Below the pieces are notes generated by a model, which was not told where the DNA came from, ran no database searches, and saw only the letters and a list, made by a program, of their open reading frames with translations. Positions 54,752 to 64,000 of a DNA stretch of 64,000 bases are shown in pieces; position 1 is the first letter of the stretch; every line of letters starts with the position of its first letter. A program made the position numbers and the translations under genes. This stretch comes from Buchnera aphidicola (Aphis craccivora) (GTDB taxonomy: Bacteria; Pseudomonadota; Gammaproteobacteria; Enterobacterales; Enterobacteriaceae). Location: positions 496,001 through 560,000 of the forward strand of contig NZ_CP034897.1 of the NCBI RefSeq assembly GCF_005082145.1. Direction: 5' to 3'.

Positions 54752-55030
54752 CTAACGTTTTTTCACTTTTTTATCTGCAGTATGTCCTCTATAGGTACGA
54801 GTTAAAGAAAATTCACCTAATTTATGTCCAACCATTTCTTCAGTAATAAAAACTGGAATATGATTTCGACCATTATGAACAGATATTGTTAAACCAACCA
54901 TATTAGGAAATACTGTTGAACGTCTAGACCAGGTTTTTAAAGGTTTTTTATCATTTAATTTTACTGCTTTTTCTACTTTTTTAAATAAACTAACATCAAT
55001 AAAAGGACCTTTTTTCAAGGAACGTGGCAT
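54752..55030 (-). CDS. rpsS: 30S ribosomal protein S19
   Basis: S19 lies in the 30S head and contacts S13. The 92 residues equal E. coli: [19 protein letters not shown] at the start, [20 protein letters not shown] and [17 protein letters not shown]10 operon, between rplB and rplV. Confidence 0.98.
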   Translation of the reverse strand: MPRSLKKGPFIDVSLFKKVEKAVKLNDKKPLKTWSRRSTVFPNMVGLTISVHNGRNHIPVFITEEMVGHKLGEFSLTRTYRGHTADKKVKKR

Positions 55031-55047
55031 AAAATGATTCTCTAAAG

Positions 55048-55869
55048 TTATTTATGACGATGACGTAAAATAAATTTTTCAGTACGTTTATTTTTTCGAG
55101 TCTTTCTTCCCTTTGTTTGAACACCCCAAGGAGTTACTGGATGCTTTCCAAAATTTCTTCCTTCACCACCTCCATGAGGATGATCTACTGGGTTCATAGC
55201 AGTACCTCGAACAGTTGGTCGAGTTCCAACCCATCTTGAAGCACCAGCTTTTCCTAGAACTTTCAACATATGTTCTGAGTTCCCTACTTCACCGATTGTC
55301 CCTCTGCAATTAGACTCAGTTTTTCTCATTTCTCCAGATCTTAATCGTAAAGTTGCATAATCTTTATCACGAGCAACTAATTGAACATAACTTCCTGCAG
55401 ATCTGGCAATTTGACCTCCTTTTCCTGGTTTCATTTCAACATTATGAATGAATGAGCCAATAGGAATATTCTTAATTGGTAAAGTATTTCCTATTTTTAT
55501 AGGAACATTTAGTCCAGATGTAATAGTATCACCTATTTTTAAACCTTTAGGAGCTAAAATATAACTTCGTGTTCCATCTTTATACAATATTAAAGCAATA
55601 TTAGAAGATCGATTAGGATCATATTCAAACCTTTCTATAACGGCATCTATATTATCTTTATTTCTTTTAAAATCTATAATACGATATGCTCGTTTATGTC
55701 CACCTCCTATATGTCTAGTGGTAATCCGACCGTTATTATTCCGACCTCCAGTTTTACTTTTTTTTGTAATAAGTGAAGAATGTGGATTGCCTTTATATAA
55801 TTCCTTATTGACAACTTTAATAACATGACGTCGACCTGGAGATGTTGGTTTACATTTAACAATCGCCAT
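55048..55869 (-). CDS. rplB: 50S ribosomal protein L2
   Basis: L2 is needed for subunit joining and lies near the peptidyl transferase center. The 273 residues equal E. coli. It has [20 protein letters not shown] and the key His region [20 protein letters not shown]. One of the most conserved proteins in the window. Confidence 0.98.
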   Translation of the reverse strand: MAIVKCKPTSPGRRHVIKVVNKELYKGNPHSSLITKKSKTGGRNNNGRITTRHIGGGHKRAYRIIDFKRNKDNIDAVIERFEYDPNRSSNIALILYKDGTRSYILAPKGLKIGDTITSGLNVPIKIGNTLPIKNIPIGSFIHNVEMKPGKGGQIARSAGSYVQLVARDKDYATLRLRSGEMRKTESNCRGTIGEVGNSEHMLKVLGKAGASRWVGTRPTVRGTAMNPVDHPHGGGEGRNFGKHPVTPWGVQTKGRKTRKNKRTEKFILRHRHK

Positions 55870-55888
55870 TTTTATTTCCTCTAGCTAC

Positions 55889-56191
55889 CTACTCTAAATT
55901 TCCCATAAAGTCTAAATTTTGACCTTTTTTTATTTTAATATATGCTTTTTTCCAATCTTTACGTAAAACAATACGATTAGATTGGCGCTTTTTTTTACCT
56001 TGAACACACACTGTTTTAATACTTTCTACTTGTATATTAAATAACTTTTGTACTGCAGATTTAATTTCATATTTAGTAGAACTTTTTAAAACTTTTAAAA
56101 CAACAGTATTAAACTTTTCCATCAATATAGACGATTTTTCAGAAATATGTGGAGAGAGTAATATTTTTAACAAACGCTCTTCAGAAATCAT
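55889..56191 (-). CDS. rplW: 50S ribosomal protein L23
   Basis: L23 is the tunnel-exit docking site for trigger factor and SRP, both of which are encoded in this window (tig, ffs). The 100 residues equal E. coli. [21 protein letters not shown] and [19 protein letters not shown] are typical. The start overlaps the rplD stop by four bases (ATGA). Confidence 0.97.
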   Translation of the reverse strand: MISEERLLKILLSPHISEKSSILMEKFNTVVLKVLKSSTKYEIKSAVQKLFNIQVESIKTVCVQGKKKRQSNRIVLRKDWKKAYIKIKKGQNLDFMGNLE

Positions 56192-56793
56192 GAAAGTATT
56201 TCCTCTATTTTTTTTAAAGCTTCTACAGTAATTACAACATGATCAAAAGCGATTAAACTAACTGGATCTATGGAATTTATATCTTTTACATCAACTGAAT
56301 ATAAATTTCTAGAAGCAAGAAATAAATTTTTATCTAATTTATAGGTAATAATAAGAACATTTTTTAAATTTATTTCTTTTAACTTTTCAACTAATAATTT
56401 TGTTTTAGGTAACGTTAATGAAAAATTTTTAAAAATAATGAGTCTTTTTTGACGTATTAATTCAGAAAAAATACTTTTTAATGCACCACGATACATTTTT
56501 TTGTTAATTTTTTGAGAATGTTCTTGAGGTTTTGCTGCAAATGTTACTCCTCCTGAACGCCAAATAGGACTTCTGAAAGAACCTGCACGAGCACGTCCTG
56601 TTCCTTTTTGGCGCCATGGTTTTCTACCTGAACCAGAAACATCAGCACGACTTTTTTGTGCTCTCGTACCTTGACGAGTAGACGCTGAATAAGCAACAAC
56701 CACTTGATGAATTAGAGCTTCATTAAAATCTCGAGCAAAAATGATTTCAGAAACACTAAGAAGGTTTTGCACGTCTTTAACTACTAATTCCAT
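56188..56793 (-). CDS. rplD: 50S ribosomal protein L4
   Basis: L4 reaches into the exit tunnel and in E. coli represses the S10 operon through its leader. The ATG at 56793 (AGGAATTAAGC upstream) gives 201 residues starting [16 protein letters not shown], as in E. coli (201). A start seven codons earlier is rejected. Contains [19 protein letters not shown] and [14 protein letters not shown]. Confidence 0.98.
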   Translation of the reverse strand: MELVVKDVQNLLSVSEIIFARDFNEALIHQVVVAYSASTRQGTRAQKSRADVSGSGRKPWRQKGTGRARAGSFRSPIWRSGGVTFAAKPQEHSQKINKKMYRGALKSIFSELIRQKRLIIFKNFSLTLPKTKLLVEKLKEINLKNVLIITYKLDKNLFLASRNLYSVDVKDINSIDPVSLIAFDHVVITVEALKKIEEILS

Positions 56794-56810
56794 GCTTAAT
56801 TCCTTATTCC

Positions 56811-57440
56811 TCAAATCTTAATAGCTGGTTTAACAATAAGATCACTACCTACAGGGCCAGGAACGGCGCCTTTTACTAGAAGTAAATTACGATTTTCATC
56901 AATACGTATTATGTTTAAATTTTGTACTGTAACACGTTTATTTCCTAATTGTCCTGCCATTTTTTTTCCTTTAAAGACTCTACCAGGAGTTTGATTTTGA
57001 CCAATAGATCCTGGTACTCTATGAGATAATGAGTTTCCATGTGTTGCATCTTGAGTGCGAAAATTCCAACGTTTTACAGTACCAGAAAAACCTTTTCCTT
57101 TAGAAAAACCTGTAATATCTACTTTTTTAACCTTATTAAAAATATTAATTTCAACACTTTGTCCTAATTTAAAATTTTCATTTAAATTTGTTTTAAATTC
57201 CCATAAACCACAGCCTGGAATAACACCTGCTTTTAAATAATGACCTGATTGTGGTTTTTTAAGTCTATTTAATTTTTTTATACCTGTTGTAATCTGAATA
57301 GCACAATATCCATCGGTTTTTATATTTTTTATTTGTGTTATTCGATTCTCTTTAAATTCAATTACGGTAACAGGAACCGAGCATCCTTCCTTGGTAAAAA
57401 TACGAGTCATACCAACTTTTTTACCAACTAAACCAATCAT
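56811..57440 (-). CDS. rplC: 50S ribosomal protein L3
   Basis: L3 starts 50S assembly and reaches toward the A site. The 209 residues equal E. coli. It begins [19 protein letters not shown] and has [36 protein letters not shown] with the Gln methylated in E. coli. The second gene of the S10 operon, 26 bases after rpsJ. Confidence 0.98.
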   Translation of the reverse strand: MIGLVGKKVGMTRIFTKEGCSVPVTVIEFKENRITQIKNIKTDGYCAIQITTGIKKLNRLKKPQSGHYLKAGVIPGCGLWEFKTNLNENFKLGQSVEINIFNKVKKVDITGFSKGKGFSGTVKRWNFRTQDATHGNSLSHRVPGSIGQNQTPGRVFKGKKMAGQLGNKRVTVQNLNIIRIDENRNLLLVKGAVPGPVGSDLIVKPAIKI

Positions 57441-57466
57441 TTTAAAAACCTTATATATCTGTCTAA

Positions 57467-57796
<330 letters not shown>

Positions 57797-57821
57797 TTAT
57801 TAAAAAATAAAAATTTTGCCT

Positions 57822-57884
57822 TTCTCTATTTTTAGAGAATGGATGTAATTAATAATAACTTCTATATAACTCCTAATTAGGAGT
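57822..57884 (-). promoter_or_regulatory. Candidate structured leader of the S10 operon
   Basis: The tuf-rpsJ gap holds two hairpins just upstream of rpsJ: a seven-pair stem TTCTCTA/TAGAGAA (57822-57839) and a 16-base perfect palindrome ACTCCTAATTAGGAGT (57869-57884). In E. coli the S10 leader is a structured RNA on which L4 acts. These hairpins do not visibly match the E. coli leader, so regulation is an inference. Confidence 0.35.
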
Positions 57885-57959
57885 GTTGTTAAATATATAA
57901 ATATTTTATAAAATTATTTTATTTAAATCAAATAAATCTATATTATCAATATTAATACC

Positions 57960-57988
57960 AAGAAAAGAGCATTTTATACTCTTTTCTT
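57960..57988 (-). terminator. Terminator after tuf
   Basis: Perfect 10-base arms AAGAAAAGAG and CTCTTTTCTT with a nine-base loop begin 44 bases after the tuf stop on the minus strand. E. coli tufA ends with a similar hairpin. The T-run is only the end of the stem. Confidence 0.65.
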
Positions 57989-58032
57989 AATAAATTCAAC
58001 TAAGTACAGTGTAAATATTACATCATAAAAAA

Positions 58033-61372
<3,340 letters not shown>

Positions 61373-61462
61373 AATAAATTTTACTTTTAGTTTTTAAAGG
61401 TTATTGTAAATAAGCAAAATTAAAATACTTGCTAAATATAAATTTTAAAAATTTTAAAAAAA

Positions 61463-61933
61463 TTACCAACGATAATGAGCAAATGCTTTATTCGCTTCAG
61501 CCATACGATGAACTTCTTCTCGTTTTTTAACGGAAGCCCCTTTGTTTTCAAGTGCATCATATAATTCATTTGATAAACGTAAAGCCATAGATTTATCTGA
61601 TCTTTTACGAGCTGAATCTATAATCCATCGCATAGCTAATGCGTTTCGACGTATTGGACGTACTTCAACAGGAACCTGGTATGTAGAACCACCAACTCGA
61701 CGTGATTTAACTTCTACAGTGGGACGAACGTTTTCCAAAGCAATTTCAAACGCTTCTAATTCTTTTTTTTCTGATCGTTTCGATAAATTTTTAAGAGCAG
61801 TATAAACAATTACTTCAGCGATGGATTTTTTTCCATCTACCATTAAGATATTAATAAATTTAGCTAATAAATCTGAAGAAAATTTTGGATCTGGCAAAAT
61901 TTTTCGAGCAGTAATAATACGACGACGAGGCAT
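61463..61933 (-). CDS. rpsG: 30S ribosomal protein S7
   Basis: S7 nucleates assembly of the 30S head and lies at the E site. The 156 residues match E. coli S7 (156 in the B type). [18 protein letters not shown] starts the protein; [20 protein letters not shown] and [13 protein letters not shown] are conserved. In E. coli it represses the str operon. Confidence 0.98.
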   Translation of the reverse strand: MPRRRIITARKILPDPKFSSDLLAKFINILMVDGKKSIAEVIVYTALKNLSKRSEKKELEAFEIALENVRPTVEVKSRRVGGSTYQVPVEVRPIRRNALAMRWIIDSARKRSDKSMALRLSNELYDALENKGASVKKREEVHRMAEANKAFAHYRW

Positions 61934-61969
61934 AAAATCTCCTTAAAATTTTTGTTATTTATTAAATAA

Positions 61970-62344
61970 TTAAACTTTTGTTTTTTTAACACCGTATTTA
62001 GATCGACCTTTTTTTCGATCTTTAACACCAGCACAATCTAAAGAACCTCTAATTACATGATATCGAACACCAGGTAAATCCTTAACTCTTCCGCCACGTA
62101 TTAAAATAACAGAATGTTCTTGTAAATTATGACCTTCTCCACCTATATATGCTGTTACTTCAAATCCATTAGTTAACCTTACACGGCAAACTTTACGTAA
62201 TGCTGAATTAGGTTTTTTAGGGGTTGTCGTATAAACTCGAGTACACACCCCTCTTTTTTGAGGGCTATTTGATAAAGCTGGTACATTTGTTTTTATTAGT
62301 TTTCGTAAACGAGGTTTTCGGACCAATTGATTAACCGTGGCCAT
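61970..62344 (-). CDS. rpsL: 30S ribosomal protein S12
   Basis: S12 lines the decoding center. The 124 residues equal E. coli. The streptomycin loop [18 protein letters not shown] and the second loop [17 protein letters not shown] carry the normal Lys residues, so no classical resistance change is seen. An AGGAGTATAT ribosome site precedes the ATG. It leads the str operon. Confidence 0.98.
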   Translation of the reverse strand: MATVNQLVRKPRLRKLIKTNVPALSNSPQKRGVCTRVYTTTPKKPNSALRKVCRVRLTNGFEVTAYIGGEGHNLQEHSVILIRGGRVKDLPGVRYHVIRGSLDCAGVKDRKKGRSKYGVKKTKV

Positions 62345-62462
62345 ATATACTCCTATTTAATAATTAATTTTATGATGAATTTTAACATAAAAAAAAATTG
62401 AGATTATATTATAATGTAGAATTATGGGACTGGATATATAAATCAAAACAACTAAGTATAAT

Positions 62463-62750
62463 TTACCAAGTCATCTGTGTTTTATTTTTAAGTGTTAATG
62501 AAACGAAATGAAAATAACTAATTAATGTAAAATCACTAGATATATTATTTATAATTCCGCGAGCATAAACATCATCCTTGATAAGATATAAATTTGCCGA
62601 GCTAAAAATAATGCTATCTAAAAAAAAATTATTAGTTAAAGCAATTAAAACACCATCTTGCAAAGCTAAAAAATCATCTTGTTTTTTTAACATACTTATA
62701 AGAAGAGGTATATTAGTTTTATAAGGAGATTGTATTAAAGTGTGTAACAT
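62463..62750 (-). CDS. tusB: Sulfur relay protein TusB
   Basis: TusB is the smallest subunit of the TusBCD hexamer that moves sulfur from TusA to TusE. The 95 residues equal E. coli. It begins [13 protein letters not shown] and keeps LLQDGV-like [16 protein letters not shown] and the C-terminal QMTW (E. coli QMAW). It lies 12 bases after tusC and 118 bases before rpsL; that gap must contain any str promoter, but I cannot pick it with confidence. Confidence 0.94.
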   Translation of the reverse strand: MLHTLIQSPYKTNIPLLISMLKKQDDFLALQDGVLIALTNNFFLDSIIFSSANLYLIKDDVYARGIINNISSDFTLISYFHFVSLTLKNKTQMTW

Positions 62751-62762
62751 AATAAATTTACC

Positions 62763-63122
62763 TTAAAAATTAATAATTGCGTCATGATCATCTAACTTTA
62801 AACGCAAAAAATATGAATTTAATATGTTAACTGGTAATATAAACTCAGTATCAAAATTAACTCCTCTTTGAAATAAAGATAATTTACAACAATAAAAATC
62901 TTTTATTTCATACAAAGATAATACAGAAAATAAAGAAGTATAATTACGAGTTAAAATTTTTTCTGATTTATAACTTTTTAATAATTGAAAAATACCATCG
63001 TTGATGAAAAATAAACTTATTTGTTTTAAAATAGAAGAAACTCCTAAAATAGCATCTAATCCTTCTTTTCCGAGAGTTGTTCCATGCGGAGCATGAGAAA
63101 AAACAAAAGCAATTTTTTTCAT
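62763..63122 (-). CDS. tusC: Sulfur relay protein TusC
   Basis: TusC is a DsrF-family subunit of TusBCD. The 119 residues equal E. coli. IAFVFSHAPHGTTLGKEGLDA at the start (a near match to E. coli) and FFINDGIFQLL are typical. The conserved core looks complete. Gene order tusD-tusC-tusB is the same as in E. coli. Confidence 0.95.
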   Translation of the reverse strand: MKKIAFVFSHAPHGTTLGKEGLDAILGVSSILKQISLFFINDGIFQLLKSYKSEKILTRNYTSLFSVLSLYEIKDFYCCKLSLFQRGVNFDTEFILPVNILNSYFLRLKLDDHDAIINF

Positions 63123-63140
63123 AAAAAATATTATATTAAA

Positions 63141-63521
63141 TTAAAATTGTATTATACGATCTGAAATATTTATGGAATTTCCAAATTCTAACAATCCGCT
63201 TAATTGAAAAAAAGGTGCTATATTTCCTTTTGTAAATCTAGATAAAGTATTATCTTCTACCACACCTCTTCTCAATGCAGCACTAGCACACACATATAAT
63301 TTTACACTGTATTTTTGATATAATTTTTGCCAACCTGTAATTAAGTTAAATTCATCAATTGGTGGTTGGTTTATAATATTGGCATTAAGTACACCATCAC
63401 AATAAAAAAAAACACTATTTAATACATGATTCATTTTTATTAATGATTTGCAAAATAAAAAAGCTGTACTTGCATTTTGTGTGCCATAAGCAGCGCCTGT
63501 AACTAAAATTGTATAATGCAT
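63141..63521 (-). CDS. tusD: Sulfur relay protein TusD
   Basis: TusD is the catalytic DsrE-family subunit carrying the persulfide. The 126 residues (E. coli 128) begin with [22 protein letters not shown] and include the active Cys in [13 protein letters not shown] (Cys78 in E. coli). With TusE near 10.7 kb this gives the complete TusBCDE branch in one window. Confidence 0.96.
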   Translation of the reverse strand: MHYTILVTGAAYGTQNASTAFLFCKSLIKMNHVLNSVFFYCDGVLNANIINQPPIDEFNLITGWQKLYQKYSVKLYVCASAALRRGVVEDNTLSRFTKGNIAPFFQLSGLLEFGNSINISDRIIQF

Positions 63522-63547
63522 TATATGTTTTTATATTACCTAATATT

Positions 63548-64000
63548 TTAATTGTTTTTTACATCAATTAACTCTATATCAAAAATTAAAGTAGAACTTC
63601 CTGGAATCCCATTTAAAGGAGTGTTTCCATATCCTAATGAAGGTGGTATAACTAACTTAATTTTTCCACCTTTTTTAATATATTTTAAACCTTCTTGCCA
63701 GCCTAATATTACATCTTTTAATGTAAATACAACAGGCTTTCCTCGACTATATGAATTATCAAATTCTACCCCGTTAATTAACGAGCCCTTATAATGAACT
63801 GTAATTTCTGTATTTTCTGTTATTTCTTCGCCCTTTCCTGGATTTTCTATAATATACATTAAACCACTGTGAGTTTTTCGGGCACCTTTAATTTGAGAAA
63901 ATTTTTCCATATACAATTGTCCTTGAATTAAATTTTCTTTTTCATCTTTTTTAATTTGAATTTTAGTCGCATTTTTAAGTTTTTTTTCTAGATTTTCAAG
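63548..64000 (-). CDS. fkpA: FKBP-type peptidyl-prolyl isomerase FkpA, 3' part
   Basis: FkpA is a periplasmic isomerase and chaperone. Only the C-terminal 150 codons are in the window; the frame is open to the right edge, so a TTG at 63916 is internal. The visible N-part is a Lys/Glu-rich helix, as in the FkpA dimerisation region, followed by the FKBP domain: TVHYKGSLINGVEFDNSYSRG, GWQEGLKYIKKGGKIKLVIP, LGYGNTPLNGIPGSSTLIFD. The signal peptide lies outside. slyX and slyD, between fkpA and tusD in E. coli, are missing. Confidence 0.95.
   Translation of the reverse strand, partial: LENLEKKLKNATKIQIKKDEKENLIQGQLYMEKFSQIKGARKTHSGLMYIIENPGKGEEITENTEITVHYKGSLINGVEFDNSYSRGKPVVFTLKDVILGWQEGLKYIKKGGKIKLVIPPSLGYGNTPLNGIPGSSTLIFDIELIDVKNN

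Overview
The window is chromosomal DNA from a strongly AT-biased, reduced gammaproteobacterial genome. Protein similarity to Escherichia coli, gene order and the style of decay all point to Buchnera aphidicola, the obligate endosymbiont of aphids. Supporting signs are Lys/Asn/Ile-rich proteins, very short intergenic spaces, E. coli-like gene blocks with interior genes missing, a 23S-5S rRNA unit without 16S, and a ribD gene cut in two. I cannot name the host aphid or strain. There are no insertion sequences, prophages, CRISPR arrays or transferred islands.

Layout. 1-6.7 kb: the 3' end of recD converges on argA, followed by one initiator tRNA, mltA, the riboflavin/thiamin genes ribH-thiL-ribD1-ribD2, and nusB. 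6.7-10.7 kb (minus): dxs and ispA (isoprenoid precursors) and a YajR-like transporter. 10.7-16.4 kb: tusE, the cyoABCDE cytochrome bo oxidase operon (minus) and bolA. 16.5-24.5 kb: the protein quality-control block tig-clpP-clpX-lon-ppiD. 24.5-36.6 kb: queC, the ABC half-transporters mdlA-mdlB, 4.5S RNA, a short dnaX, ybaB, htpG, adk, tRNA-Arg, folD, cysS, ybeD and cspE. 36.9-40.3 kb (minus): promoter, tRNA-Glu, 23S and 5S rRNA, terminator. 40.4-44.0 kb: aroE-tsaC-smg (minus) and def-fmt (plus). 44.1-62.3 kb (minus): the alpha, spc, S10 and str ribosomal operons run together as one block. 62.4-64 kb: tusBCD and the 3' part of fkpA, which runs off the window.

Together the genes give translation (ribosomal proteins, rRNA, tRNAs, EF-Tu, EF-G, initiator formylation and deformylation), the tRNA 2-thiouridine sulfur relay (TusE with TusBCD), protein folding and turnover (trigger factor, PpiD, HtpG, ClpXP, Lon), respiration (cytochrome bo), and symbiosis-relevant or housekeeping biosynthesis (N-acetylglutamate for arginine, shikimate, riboflavin, isoprenoids, folate C1 units).

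I see no undescribed multi-gene system. The points most worth a second look are an in-frame TGA inside an otherwise intact ribD, a run of about 15 A within thiL, the adk 3' end running antisense into tRNA-Arg, and a rearranged rRNA unit that keeps the old 16S-23S spacer tRNA, boxA and processing stalk behind its own promoter. Statements about E. coli sequences are from memory, and no alignments were run.
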